A DNA stretch of 64,000 nucleotides from Acidimicrobiia bacterium (GTDB taxonomy: Bacteria; Acidobacteriota; Vicinamibacteria; Vicinamibacterales; CAVVIG01), in contig VFZL01000005.1 in assembly GCA_016871175.1 (NCBI GenBank), positions 1-64,000 of the forward strand, read 5' to 3'. This document shows positions 16,258 through 25,684 of this stretch, piece after piece. The position numbers were made by a program, and so were the translations under genes. The first letter of the stretch is position 1, and each line of letters begins with the position of its first letter. Under the pieces are notes generated by a model that made no database searches, was not told the origin of the DNA, and saw nothing but the letters and a program-made list of their open reading frames with translations.

Positions 16258-18744
16258 TCAGATATTGGCGGTGAGCGTTTCGTACGCGGGACGGCCCGCC
16301 TCGAGCGACGTCAGGATCATGTCCGACTCGACAGGCGCGCGGCGAATCACGTTTTCGCCGACGGCGTCGACGAGCGCGTTCAGGACCGCATTGGTGCCCG
16401 CGGCAACCGGCGGCTCACCGATTCCACGTGCTCCCACGGGCGTCCCAGGATCCGGAATGTTCAGCGCATCCCACTGCATGTGTCCAGGCGCGTCAAGCAT
16501 CGTCGGAGGCCGATTCTGATAGAACCGCAGCGCCAGCGGGACGCCGTAGTGCTGGTCGTACACCCACTTCTGGCCGATGGCGTGGGCGATGCCGAGCATC
16601 GAACGGCCGAGGATCTGTCCCCCGAGGCTGCGCGGGTGCAGCACCGTGCCGACGTCCGCGACACCGAGGTAGTCGAGCAACGCGTACCGGCCGGTTTCGA
16701 CGTCGACCTCCACTTCCGCAAAGCCGGCGACGAACGAGAACGGCACGCCGATCGGCGGTGCCGCGTCACGTGCCACGCCCATCAGCCCTTGACCGGCGAG
16801 GCTCGCAGCCGCTTTCTTCGTGTGGGCGTTCACATCCTCGGGCACCTGATGTCCATCGTATTTGCCGCCGAGCTCGATGGCCTTCTGCGCCGCCTGGCCG
16901 AGCGTCATGCTGCGGCCACCGTTGAACACGCGGCCGTCAGCCACCTGATAGGACTCCGGCTTGCCACCGAGCACCTGCGCGGCAATCTCCTGCAGCTTCG
17001 TCTTGGCGTCGTTGGCCGCCACGTAGGCGGCGCGCGACATCGCGTGCGCCGTTTGACTGCCGCCGGAGATACAGGTCCATGGAAGGTGCTGCGCGGTGTT
17101 GCCCCACGTCAGCACGACGTTCTCCCATGGCACGCCGAGCTGCTCGGCGGCCACACGATGGACGTCTGACACCGACTCGCTGCCGAAGTTGCCGATGCCG
17201 GACTGCACGTAGAGCTTCCCGTCGGGCTTGATGAGCAGCATGCCGTCGAATCCGCTCGAGCCGGCGAAGAACGTGCTCACCGACACCCCCACGCCGCGAA
17301 TCTTCGATCCATTCCGTTTGCCGCTCTGCGCCTTTCGCTCATCCCACTTGAAGAGCGCACGCCCGCGATCAAGCGCTTCCTTCATGAACGCGCTGGTCGT
17401 GCGCATGCCGCCCTTCGGCGCGCCCGGTCCCGGCGGCCCCGCGACGGCCTGGCCGGCCGGCGCGTTGATGCGCCGGATGGCGACTTGATCGACCCCGAGC
17501 TGACGCGCGGCTTTCTCGATGGCCCGGTCGACAACCGTGATGGCCTGCATGCCGCCCGGCTGACTCTGGGAGACGCGCGGCGGCGTGTTCGTGAGCACAG
17601 TCAGCGTCCGATAGCGCATCGCGGGCGGCTGATACATCAGCGCGGCGATCATGCCGCCGATGCCGCCATCGCCCTGACCTTCATACGGTCCGTTGTCGGA
17701 AATCACGTACAGGTCGAGCGCGGTGAGCTTGCCTTGCTTGTCGAAGCCCGCCTTCACTCGGCCATGGAAGGCTGGGCGCGCACCGCCCATGTAGTGCTCT
17801 TCTTCGCGTGAGATGCGCATCATCACCGGCGTGCTCGTCTTCTTCGAGAGCAGCGCCGGAATGGCGACTGACACGTCGCTGGTGATCTTGCTGCCGAAGC
17901 CGCCGCCGGTGTACTCGCTGATCACCACTACATCATCAGGTGTGACGCCGACCAGCGCCGCCACCGCAGTGATGGTTTGAACGGTGCTCTGCGTCCCACA
18001 GTGCAGGTGCAGTTTGCCGTTCTGCCAGTACGCCATGGAGGACCGTGGTTCGAGCGTCTGGTGGCTGACGTTGGGCGTCACGAACGTCTCGTCGACGACG
18101 ACGGCGGCTGTTTTGAAGCCGGCCTCGACGTCGCCGTATGTCCACTCGTCCCCCGGCTTGCCCATAGGCATCTGGCCGTCGGTGGCCGACGCGAAGTCTT
18201 CCGCCGTCCACTTCAGCTCCCCCAACGTAAGAGGGGCGAACGGACCCGCAGGTTTTTCCCCTGGCTTCCGCATCCACACGTTGCCGTCGGTTCGTGCGTT
18301 GGGTCCGCCAGGCCGGAGGCTCTGGAGCGGGTCGGTGACGAAGGGCAGCGGCTCGTACTCGACGACGATCTTCTCGATGGCTTCAATCGCGGTCAGCTCG
18401 TCCACCGCGGCGACGGCGAGAATCGGCTCGCCCTGATAGAGCGGCTCCTTGGTGAGCGCGCGCTCGTTGTGGGGATCGACTTCGACCTTCTGTCCCAGGT
18501 CGGTCACGCCGCCGGTCGGCTTCGGCAGATCGTCGGCGGTGAGGATCGCTTTGACCCCCGGCATGGCCTCCGCGGCACTCGTGTCGATGCGAGTTACACG
18601 GGCGTGTGGCATGGGGCTCAGGAGCTGCCGCGCAAACAACATCCCTTCGGCTCGGAAGTCCTCGGCGTACTTCGCGCGGCCGGTGACCTTCGCGACCATG
18701 TCCGGCGTGGAGTAGTTGCGCCCAACGAGCTTGGTCTCAGCCAC
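16258..18744 (-). CDS. Molybdopterin-binding subunit of a xanthine-dehydrogenase-family hydroxylase
   Basis: About 828 residues from GTG 18744, chosen for AAGGGGG 6 bases upstream. The N-terminus 'STPDMVAKVTGRAKYAEDF' is the standard start of CoxL/XdhB-type large subunits; 'GGGFGSKIT' near 285 and 'ISREEEHYMGG' belong to the cofactor-binding core. The C-terminal 'GARGIGEPPVAAGTNAVLNAL' contains the catalytic Glu motif (GxGEP). It would hydroxylate a heterocycle or aldehyde with electrons passing to a [2Fe-2S] subunit. That small subunit, normally encoded immediately upstream, is absent here: upstream is an unrelated plus-strand gene. The partner is elsewhere or lost. Confidence 0.88.
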   Translation of the reverse strand: MAETKLVGRNYSTPDMVAKVTGRAKYAEDFRAEGMLFARQLLSPMPHARVTRIDTSAAEAMPGVKAILTADDLPKPTGGVTDLGQKVEVDPHNERALTKEPLYQGEPILAVAAVDELTAIEAIEKIVVEYEPLPFVTDPLQSLRPGGPNARTDGNVWMRKPGEKPAGPFAPLTLGELKWTAEDFASATDGQMPMGKPGDEWTYGDVEAGFKTAAVVVDETFVTPNVSHQTLEPRSSMAYWQNGKLHLHCGTQSTVQTITAVAALVGVTPDDVVVISEYTGGGFGSKITSDVSVAIPALLSKKTSTPVMMRISREEEHYMGGARPAFHGRVKAGFDKQGKLTALDLYVISDNGPYEGQGDGGIGGMIAALMYQPPAMRYRTLTVLTNTPPRVSQSQPGGMQAITVVDRAIEKAARQLGVDQVAIRRINAPAGQAVAGPPGPGAPKGGMRTTSAFMKEALDRGRALFKWDERKAQSGKRNGSKIRGVGVSVSTFFAGSSGFDGMLLIKPDGKLYVQSGIGNFGSESVSDVHRVAAEQLGVPWENVVLTWGNTAQHLPWTCISGGSQTAHAMSRAAYVAANDAKTKLQEIAAQVLGGKPESYQVADGRVFNGGRSMTLGQAAQKAIELGGKYDGHQVPEDVNAHTKKAAASLAGQGLMGVARDAAPPIGVPFSFVAGFAEVEVDVETGRYALLDYLGVADVGTVLHPRSLGGQILGRSMLGIAHAIGQKWVYDQHYGVPLALRFYQNRPPTMLDAPGHMQWDALNIPDPGTPVGARGIGEPPVAAGTNAVLNALVDAVGENVIRRAPVESDMILTSLEAGRPAYETLTANI

Positions 18745-19027
18745 GTGTGCCCCCTTTGTCCAACGTGAACCTGCCCCGTCGCCCCGCGAAGACCCGCGCG
18801 GCGGCTGAGTGTCCAATCATAGCGCTTCTCGAGGCCGAGCAGGCCCGGTAGGCCAGGGCGGGCCTGGCAAGGGGGCAGGCGCCCGAACTCGACCCATCTC
18901 CGCGCCAGGCTCAACCGGCTTACCCGGCTCACCGCGACGCCGACCTGTGACAACATGATCGCCGCTCAGAACGGGCATTTCCCGCCGCGCGGCGCGATCG
19001 GGCTGACGAGGCGGGCTGGAGGTTCGT

Positions 19028-19621
19028 ATGCGGAACGTGTGTATCGTGCGATCGGCCGTCTTGGCCGGCGTCCTCGCTGGATTCGGTGCGCCGATGCCGG
19101 CGTCGGCACAGGCGCCTGCGGCGGCCGGCGGCGATTCAGTCATCGTGGTCGAGAAGCCGACCTACGCGACCATTACGCTCGAGACGACCGTCAACAAGCC
19201 GGTGGCGGACGTGTGGAAGCGCGTCGGGAAGCACTGCGACGTAGCCGAGTGGCTCCAGATCGCTGCTGGCTGCAAGATCACGGCGGGACAGGACGGGCAG
19301 GTCGGCGCAGTCCGGACGGTTGGCGCCGAGGTGATCGTCGCGCAGACACAGTACTCGTACACCTACACCCAGCCGCCGCGGGTGGGCCGTCCCTACAACC
19401 TGTATCACGGCACCCTCGAGGCCCGGCCGATGTCGCCGACGAGCACGAAGCTGATCTACACGCTGCTCTTCGACAACTCGATGCTCCCCGACGATGCGGC
19501 ACGCGAGAAAGACAAAGCCACGCGGACGGCGGTGTTCACTCGCGCGTTGAACAACATGAAGACGCTGGCGGAGGGCGGCACGCTCCCGCCCCCGCCGGCG
19601 CCGCCAACCCCGGGACAGTAG
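19028..19621 (+). CDS. Exported SRPBCC (START-like) protein
   Basis: 197 residues, start supported by GGAGG 6 bases upstream. A signal peptide ends near 'ASAQ'. The mature region has the SRPBCC/polyketide-cyclase pattern: 'ITLETTVNKPVADVWKRVGKHCDVAEWL', 'GAVRTVGAEVIVAQTQYSYTY', 'LIYTLLFDN' and a long C-terminal helix 'RTAVFTRALNNMKTLAEG'. The fold binds hydrophobic ligands; the ligand is unknown. It has a Pro-rich tail and is followed by a strong hairpin. Confidence 0.8.
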   Translation: MRNVCIVRSAVLAGVLAGFGAPMPASAQAPAAAGGDSVIVVEKPTYATITLETTVNKPVADVWKRVGKHCDVAEWLQIAAGCKITAGQDGQVGAVRTVGAEVIVAQTQYSYTYTQPPRVGRPYNLYHGTLEARPMSPTSTKLIYTLLFDNSMLPDDAAREKDKATRTAVFTRALNNMKTLAEGGTLPPPPAPPTPGQ

Positions 19622-19638
19622 AAGACCAGGCGGTTCAG

Positions 19639-19672
19639 CGGTTCGAGGGTTCACAAGTGCACCCTCGAACCG
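19639..19672. terminator. Perfect 12-bp hairpin after the SRPBCC gene
   Basis: Arms 19639-19650 (cggttcgagggt) and 19661-19672 (accctcgaaccg) are exactly complementary with a 10-base loop that itself contains CAC/GTG. It lies 18 bases after the stop. No T-run follows; neighbouring bases repeat the same words (GGTTCA, GTGAACG), as at 63521-63553. Confidence 0.55.
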
Positions 19673-19704
19673 TGAGACCGTGAACGCCCGAACCGACGGA
19701 TGTC

Positions 19705-20451
19705 GTGCTGACGCTCTACGTCGGGAGAGAGACTCCTCGTCCCTGCAGTTATCTGTCGGACAGACTCGCGTCCCATGATGTGCGCGTCCTCGCGGATGTC
19801 GCACAGAGCGAGTTCGAGGCGCTGCTGGCACGAGGATGGCGCCGCTTCGGCCGGACCTTCTTCCGACCGGCCTGTACGCCCTGCGCCGAGTGCGCGAGCC
19901 TGCGCATCCCCGTCGACATCTTTCACCCCAGTCGCAGCCAGCGACGGTCGCGCCACCAGGCCGCGCACCTTCATCGCACCGTCGGGCGCCCACGGGTCGA
20001 CGGCGAGCGCATCTCGCTGTACAACCGCTGGCACGCCGACCGGGAGCGACATCGAGGGTGGCAGGCAAATCCGATGGACGCCGCCGGGTATGCGGAGGAG
20101 TTCGCCTATCCGCACGCGTTTGCGTACGAAGTCGCCTTTCGCGACCCACGCGCCACCGATCGGCTCGTGGGGCTTGGACTGGTCGACATCGTGCCAGACG
20201 CGCTCTCCTCGGTCACCTTCTTCTGGGATCCGGAGTGCGCGCCGCCGTCGCTCGGCGTAGCCCACATCGTGACGCTCGTCGAGGACGCGACGGCGCGGGG
20301 ACTTCGTCACGTGTGCCTGGGGTATCGAGTGCGTGGCTGCGCGTCGCTCGCCTACGAAGCGCGATACACCCCTCACGAGCTGTTGGAAGGACGGCCCTCC
20401 TCTGCTGACGTCCCTCGCTGGCGCGGGTCAAACCCAGTCCGTCGCCCCTGA
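19705..20451 (+). CDS. bpt: Aspartate/glutamate leucyltransferase or arginyltransferase (Bpt/Ate family)
   Basis: 248 residues, GTG start. It transfers Leu (Bpt) or Arg (Ate) from tRNA to N-terminal Asp/Glu of proteins, marking them for ClpS/ClpAP degradation. The N-terminal domain has 'RPCSYLSDRLA' followed by 'GWRRFGRTFFRPACTPCAEC' with the conserved Cys pair. The C-terminal acyltransferase domain has 'SVTFFWDPE', 'LGVAHIVTLVEDATARGL' and 'LGYRVRGCASLAYEARYTPHELL', matching the family end motif. No clpS or clpA is nearby. Choosing Leu or Arg as donor needs phylogeny, so the symbol is provisional. Confidence 0.84.
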   Translation: MLTLYVGRETPRPCSYLSDRLASHDVRVLADVAQSEFEALLARGWRRFGRTFFRPACTPCAECASLRIPVDIFHPSRSQRRSRHQAAHLHRTVGRPRVDGERISLYNRWHADRERHRGWQANPMDAAGYAEEFAYPHAFAYEVAFRDPRATDRLVGLGLVDIVPDALSSVTFFWDPECAPPSLGVAHIVTLVEDATARGLRHVCLGYRVRGCASLAYEARYTPHELLEGRPSSADVPRWRGSNPVRRP

Positions 20452-20509
20452 GTGAGCGCGGTGGTGGTAACGTGCCGGCGGTGCTATTCTCCTGCGACAA
20501 GAGGCTGAC

Positions 20510-21406
20510 ATGAACCAACGACCAAGCGTGTTCAGGCACGTCGTAGTGTTGGGCAGTGCACTGGCGCTGCTCGTGGCGGCGCAGCAACTGCGCGGACAAC
20601 AGCCGACTGGCGAGCCGTTTACGACTGCCATCACGAAGTTGAAGGATGGGCTGTACGTGATTCCCGGCTACGACGGTGCCGCCACGGGGGGGAATGTGGC
20701 GGTCCGTGTCACCAGCGAAGGCGTGATCGTCGTCGACTCGAAGCTGCCAACGCTGTACGACGACATCGTCAATAAGGTGAAGAGCGTCTCGGCTCACCCG
20801 ATCCGGTATGTGCTCAACACACACCAGCACGGCGATCACACCGGCGCCAACGCGCAGTTCCTGAAGTCGGCGGACATCCTGATGCACCGCAACGCGCGCG
20901 CGAATATGTTGACGATGAAGCTCGCCGGTCCGGGGCGTATCGTCTACACGGGCCAGCAGTCTGTGTTTCTCGGCGGCGCGGAGGTCCAGATGCGGTACCT
21001 CGGTCGCGGACACACCAACGGCGACTCCGTCATCTACTTCCCCGATCTCCGAACCGTCCACACGGGCGATCTGGTCGTGTGGGGCAAGCGATCGCAGGGC
21101 ACGATTCTCACGCCGTTCATGGACTACGCAGAAGGTCACGGGAGCGGCAAGGAGTGGGTCGCGACACTCGACAAGCTCCTGGCGATCGAGTGGGACGCGG
21201 CGATTCCCGGTCACGGGCCCGTGTTGACCAAGGACCAGGTGCGCACCTTCCGCAGCCGCATGCAGACGATGAACGATCGCGTCGCGGCGTTCATCAAGCG
21301 CGGGGGGAAGAAGGCCGATGTCGCCGGTGCGATCACACTGGACGATGTGGGGTGGCCAGGGGCGGTGCGGGGACTCGACGGGCTTTATGACGAGCTCTCA
21401 AGGTAG
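20510..21406 (+). CDS. Exported MBL-fold metallo-hydrolase
   Basis: 298 residues, ATG with GAGG 5 bases upstream. A signal peptide of about 27 residues ends around 'LRGQQ'. Zinc ligands are evident: 'NTHQHGDHTGAN' near residue 103, 'LGRGHTNGDSVIYFPDLRTV' with His near 168 and 'HTGDLV', and 'IPGHGPV' near 235. This is the pattern of subclass B3-like or quinoprotein-relay-type hydrolases seen next to oxidative pathways. Substrate not predictable. The C-terminus ends with 'GLDGLYDELSR'. Confidence 0.86.
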   Translation: MNQRPSVFRHVVVLGSALALLVAAQQLRGQQPTGEPFTTAITKLKDGLYVIPGYDGAATGGNVAVRVTSEGVIVVDSKLPTLYDDIVNKVKSVSAHPIRYVLNTHQHGDHTGANAQFLKSADILMHRNARANMLTMKLAGPGRIVYTGQQSVFLGGAEVQMRYLGRGHTNGDSVIYFPDLRTVHTGDLVVWGKRSQGTILTPFMDYAEGHGSGKEWVATLDKLLAIEWDAAIPGHGPVLTKDQVRTFRSRMQTMNDRVAAFIKRGGKKADVAGAITLDDVGWPGAVRGLDGLYDELSR

Positions 21407-21422
21407 TCGCCAGTTACAAGTC

Positions 21423-21449
21423 GCCGCTCCAGCGCGCTGAAGGCGCGCT
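21423..21449. repeat. Short dispersed inverted-repeat element, copy 1
   Basis: Contains AGCGCGC, loop TGAAG, GCGCGCT (21431-21449, perfect 7-bp stem). The left portion 'GCCGCTCCAGCGCG' plus 'TGAAGG' recurs at 32208-32227 with one base missing. Probably a REP-like intergenic element. Confidence 0.4.
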
Positions 21450-21466
21450 CATGTCACCTGATCGAG

Positions 21467-21508
21467 CGGGAACCGTCACGTCGGCCTCGTGACCTGTGAC
21501 GGTTCCCG
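21467..21508. terminator. Perfect 13-bp inverted repeat after metallo-hydrolase gene
   Basis: Arms 21467-21479 (cgggaaccgtcac) and 21496-21508 (gtgacggttcccg) are exactly complementary with a 16-base loop, about 60 bases after the stop. It could terminate transcription or stabilise the 3' end. No T-run. Confidence 0.5.
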
Positions 21509-21630
21509 GTCAACTCTGACTCGTCGGATGCGCGCGTACTGGGCGCTCGATCCCGGTCGCTCAGGCGACGTCATCAGGCGACCCGTGCGGACGTGAACCT
21601 GCTATCGTGATGAGCGATCGGGAGGTGTGC

Positions 21631-23223
21631 GTGGCAGGCGGGGCCTGGCGATTCGGTCCATGGGTGTGGCTGGTGGTGGTCGCGGTACGGCCCCTCGGGG
21701 CCGCGCCAACAACCCTCACGGTGCCCGACCTCCGATTGGTCGTCGCGGCTCAAGAAGGTGACGTGCGGCAAGTCCGTTTGCTGATCGCCGCGCGCGTGGA
21801 GGTCAATACGCCGCGACCGGACGGGACCACACCACTCATGTGGGCAGCCCATCGCGATGATCTCGAGATGGCGAACGTGTTGCTCGAGGCGGGCGCGAAG
21901 GTGGATCCGACCGACGAGCAGGGGGTCGGCCCGCTCGCGTTGGCCGCCGAGAACGGCAGCCTGACGCTGGTGAACCGACTGTTGAGTGCTGGCGCCGACG
22001 CTCGGCGGGCGCAGGCCAACGGCGTCACTCCGCTCATGATCGCCGCGCGAGTCGGGAGCCTGCCGGTCGTGAAAGCGCTGCTTGCCGCTGGTGCCGATCC
22101 GTCCGCGGCCATCCCGAGCACTGGACAGACGGCCCTGATGTGGGCGACGGCCGAGCGCCATCGCGAGGTGGTGCTGGCCCTGCTGGCGGGTGGCGCGAAC
22201 GTCCGCGCCGCGTCAGCAATCGGCTTCACACCCTTGTTGTTCGCCGCGCGTAACGGCGATCTCGACACGGCCGCCGTTCTCGTCGAGGCGGGCGCCGACG
22301 TCAACCAGAGTGGCAATGACGGCACGCACGCGTTACCGCTCGCGATCGTCAGCGGCCATCAAGCGGTCGCGAAGTACCTCATCGAGAGAGGCGCGAACGT
22401 CAACGGGACGATGCACGGCGTGAGCGCGCTGCACGCCGCAGCAGGGAAGGTGGACCTCTGGATTCGCGACTGGCTGCGCGCGCGACGCGCGTCGGTCGAT
22501 GCGCGATCCACGGCGGGGTTGCCCGCGAACGAGCGGGTCGAGTTGACGAAGCTGCTCCTCGCGCGCGGTGCCCCCGTGAACGCTCGGACGGCGGTTTCCA
22601 CGTTCGTGGGCCTGGGCATCTCCGGCCGCAACGGTGCCCGCGATCCCATTTCGACGCACGTCGGCGACCTGAAAGGGGCCACACCGCTGTGGGTGGCGGC
22701 TTACTGGGCCAACGGCGCCGGGCCTGACGCCGCCGCTGCGGTCGAGATCATGCGGGTCCTACTGGCCGCCGGCGCCGATCACTCGGCGACCACAGCCGAT
22801 GGCACGACGCCACTGATGGCGGCCGCGGGCCTTGGCCACGGCAGCTATCAGCCTGGGGCCGACCGCGGAGCCCGCTCGGTGTCCGCCGAGGCCGCCGTCG
22901 CCGCCCTCGTCGAGGCTGGTGCCGACGTCAATGCCGTGAACGAAGCCAGGTTCACCGCGCTCCACGGCGCCGCGTTCCGTGGGCTCAACGAGGTCATCGA
23001 GTACCTGGTGCAGCACGGCGCGTCGCTGAATGCGCAAGACTTCAGAGGACGAACGGCCTTTCGCATTGCGCAAGGCGCCCAGCAGGGATTCCGTGTGCAG
23101 CCGTGGCCAAGCACCGCCGCCCTCATCGAGAAGCTGGGCGCCGACACGACGATCGGCGTCGACGGGCTAACCGATGAACGCGAGAGGGCCCGGGCGCTGG
23201 GGCCGGCGAGGAGCCGACCGTGA
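21631..23223 (+). CDS. Exported ankyrin-repeat protein (cassette A)
   Basis: About 530 residues from GTG 21631, chosen because GGAGG lies exactly 5 bases upstream; earlier GTG/ATG codons at 21607 and 21610 lack this. A hydrophobic leader ends around 'RPLGAAP'. The rest is an ankyrin solenoid of about ten units, for example 'DGTTPLMWAAHRDDLEMANVLLEAGAKVD', 'NGVTPLMIAARVGSLPVVKALLAAGAD', 'GFTPLLFAARNGDLDTAAVLVEAGADVN', 'RFTALHGAAFRGLNEVIEYLVQHGASLN'. Repeats usually mediate protein binding; here they would work outside the cytoplasm. The stop overlaps the next start (GTGA), implying coupled translation with the DUF1592 gene. A paralogue is at 44598-46235. Confidence 0.85.
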   Translation: MAGGAWRFGPWVWLVVVAVRPLGAAPTTLTVPDLRLVVAAQEGDVRQVRLLIAARVEVNTPRPDGTTPLMWAAHRDDLEMANVLLEAGAKVDPTDEQGVGPLALAAENGSLTLVNRLLSAGADARRAQANGVTPLMIAARVGSLPVVKALLAAGADPSAAIPSTGQTALMWATAERHREVVLALLAGGANVRAASAIGFTPLLFAARNGDLDTAAVLVEAGADVNQSGNDGTHALPLAIVSGHQAVAKYLIERGANVNGTMHGVSALHAAAGKVDLWIRDWLRARRASVDARSTAGLPANERVELTKLLLARGAPVNARTAVSTFVGLGISGRNGARDPISTHVGDLKGATPLWVAAYWANGAGPDAAAAVEIMRVLLAAGADHSATTADGTTPLMAAAGLGHGSYQPGADRGARSVSAEAAVAALVEAGADVNAVNEARFTALHGAAFRGLNEVIEYLVQHGASLNAQDFRGRTAFRIAQGAQQGFRVQPWPSTAALIEKLGADTTIGVDGLTDERERARALGPARSRP

Positions 23224-25667
23224 GGCGAGCACACATCATCGTCTCGAGCGTGGTCGCGCTGTTGGCAGTGCCGGCCTTCAGGGGAATCGCCGATGCCGCT
23301 CAGGCAGCGCCGCCCGCGACCGCCGCGCCGGACCGGACGATCATCGACCGCTACTGTGTTGCGTGTCACAACGATCGCCTCAAGACGGCGGGGCTGACGC
23401 TCGAGAGCCTGGACATCGCGGACGCACAGGCTAATGGCCCGGTGCTCGAGAAGGTCGTCTCGAAGATTCGGAGTGGACAGATGCCGCCGATGGGGCGGCC
23501 GCGTTCCGATCTCGCCACGACTCGTGCCTTTGCTGCAGCACTCGAGGATCGCCTGGATCGCGCACACGCCCCGAATCCCGGACGTATCGTCGCCCATCGC
23601 TTGAATCGCGTGGAGTACGTGAACGCGGTCCGCGATCTGCTTGCGCTCGAGATCGATCCCGCCTTGTTGCCGACGGACGCCGCGGGCATCAACTTCGACA
23701 ATAACGCCGAGGGCTTGACGATCACGCCGGCGTTGATGAGCCGCTACATGACGGCCGCCGGCAAGATCGGCCGCCTCGCTCTCGGGGATCCCGAGCAGAA
23801 GACCGCGAGCACCGTGTACCGCGCCTCCGACTTCGCTCGACAGACCGCGCGCCTGGGTGACGACCTGCCGTTTGGCACGCATGGCGGCCTCGCCGTTCGT
23901 CACGCGTTCCCGCTCGATGGCCAGTACGCCTTCAAGGTTCGGCTCCAGCGGAACACCATCGGCGACACGATTCGCGGCATCGACGACGAGCACGAAGTCC
24001 AGGTGCGGGTGGATCACGTGCTGGTGGAGCGCTTCACGGTCGGCGGTCAGTACAAGGGCTTCGACCCCGGGCTGGTCAACGGGGCGCCCGACGATGACCT
24101 CGAAGGGAAGAGGCTACACACGTACCGATTGACGGCCGATGACGCGCTCCAGGTGCGCATTCCCGTCAAGGCCGGCACGCGGCTTGTCACGGTGTCCTTC
24201 TCGGACTCGGCGCCGGCGGTCACCGAGAACGTGCCGCTGATGCCCTCCTCAGCTAAACGATCGTTCTTCACCGATGACGCCGGCGATCCCGGCATCGAGC
24301 GGATCACGATCGAAGGTCCGTACCAGGCGCTGGTGACCGAAGACACGCCCAGCCGTCGGCATATCTTCGTATGCCGTCCTGGGCCCCGCCAGACGGCGGA
24401 ACCCTGCGCTCGCCGCATCCTCCGCACGTTGGCGCGTCGCGCCTACCGACGGCCCGTGACCGAGGAGGATCTCGCCGAGCTGCTGCAGTTGTATCGAACC
24501 GGCTATCGACACGGTGGTTTCGAAGCAGGGATTGGCCTGGCGCTCGAGGCGATCCTCTGGTCGCCGGCGTTTCTGATGCGCATGGAGCGCGATCCCATCG
24601 GCGCCGCACCTGGATCGTCTCATCGCGTGAGCGATCTCGAGCTGGCAGCTCGCCTGTCGTTTTTTCTGTGGAAGAGCGTTCCAGACGAGCAACTCCTCAC
24701 AGTCGCTGAAGCACGGCGCTTGCACGAGCCGGGAGTGTTGAAAGCGCAGGTGCGCCGGATGCTCGACGATCGCAAGGGCCGTCGCTGGATGGTCGATTTC
24801 GTCAACCAGTGGCTCACCATCCGTAACGTCCGCTCGCAGGAGCCCGACCCCGATCTGTTTCCGGAGTTCGACGACAGCCTGCGCGACGCGATGGCACGAG
24901 AGACGGAGCTGTTGTTCGAGAGCCAGGTCCGTGAGGACCGGAGCATCTTCGATCTGCTCCGAGCCGACTACACGTTCGTCAATGCGCGGCTCGCCGAGCA
25001 CTATCGGATTCCGGGCGTCTACGGCAGCCACTTCCGGCGCGTAACCGTGACCGATCCGAGACGCGTGGGATTGCTGGGCCACGCCAGCGTGCAGACGGCT
25101 TCGTCATACGCGCATCGAACGTCGGTGGTGCTGCGAGGAAAGTGGATCCTCGACACGTTGGTCGGTGCGCCGCCACCGCCACCGCCAGCCAACGTGCCGC
25201 CGCTCAGGGAGAACGAGCGCGGCGCTTCGGCCACGTCGCTGCGATCTCGGATGGAACAGCATCGCCAGAACGCGGTGTGCGCGAACTGTCACGCGGCGAT
25301 GGATCCGCTGGGCTTTGCATTCGAGAACTTCGATGCGACCGGCCGCTGGCGCGACACTGATAGCGGCGCCGCCATCGACACGAAGAGCACGATGGTCGAC
25401 GGCTCGACCGTCGACGGGCCAGCCGGCATTCGTGAGTACCTCTTGAACCGGTCCGATCAATACGGGCGGACCGTCATCCGGAAGCTGCTCGAGTACGCCG
25501 TCGGTCGGGAACTCGAGTACTACGACGCGCCGGTGGTGCGTCAGATTGAGCGGCGCATCGCCGCCGATGGACAGCGGTGGTCGACGCTCGTCATGGCGGT
25601 CATCGAGAGCGACCCGTTTCTCAGGCGGCGCGCCGGTGAGGGCGGAGAGCCGAGGGCTGAGCGTTGA
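23220..25667 (+). CDS. DUF1592-family di-haem cytochrome protein (cassette A)
   Basis: 815 residues, GTG start overlapping the ankyrin stop by 4 bases. A signal peptide ends near 'ADAAQ'. A haem c site CVACH (46-50) lies in a planctomycete-type cytochrome domain ('SKIRSGQMPPMGRPR'). Regions typical of the DUF1587, DUF1595, DUF1592, DUF1588 and DUF1585 series follow: 'RLNRVEYVNAVRDLLALEID', 'LARRAYRRPVTEEDLAELL', 'ELAARLSFFLWKSVPDEQLL', 'RTSVVLRGKWILDTLVG', and a second haem site CANCH near 687 in 'CANCHAAMDPLGFAFENFD'. Biochemical role unknown; two haems suggest electron transfer. Paralogue at 47704-50211. Confidence 0.9.
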   Translation: MRRAHIIVSSVVALLAVPAFRGIADAAQAAPPATAAPDRTIIDRYCVACHNDRLKTAGLTLESLDIADAQANGPVLEKVVSKIRSGQMPPMGRPRSDLATTRAFAAALEDRLDRAHAPNPGRIVAHRLNRVEYVNAVRDLLALEIDPALLPTDAAGINFDNNAEGLTITPALMSRYMTAAGKIGRLALGDPEQKTASTVYRASDFARQTARLGDDLPFGTHGGLAVRHAFPLDGQYAFKVRLQRNTIGDTIRGIDDEHEVQVRVDHVLVERFTVGGQYKGFDPGLVNGAPDDDLEGKRLHTYRLTADDALQVRIPVKAGTRLVTVSFSDSAPAVTENVPLMPSSAKRSFFTDDAGDPGIERITIEGPYQALVTEDTPSRRHIFVCRPGPRQTAEPCARRILRTLARRAYRRPVTEEDLAELLQLYRTGYRHGGFEAGIGLALEAILWSPAFLMRMERDPIGAAPGSSHRVSDLELAARLSFFLWKSVPDEQLLTVAEARRLHEPGVLKAQVRRMLDDRKGRRWMVDFVNQWLTIRNVRSQEPDPDLFPEFDDSLRDAMARETELLFESQVREDRSIFDLLRADYTFVNARLAEHYRIPGVYGSHFRRVTVTDPRRVGLLGHASVQTASSYAHRTSVVLRGKWILDTLVGAPPPPPPANVPPLRENERGASATSLRSRMEQHRQNAVCANCHAAMDPLGFAFENFDATGRWRDTDSGAAIDTKSTMVDGSTVDGPAGIREYLLNRSDQYGRTVIRKLLEYAVGRELEYYDAPVVRQIERRIAADGQRWSTLVMAVIESDPFLRRRAGEGGEPRAER

Positions 25668-25684
25668 AAGCTGAGATGAGAGAT

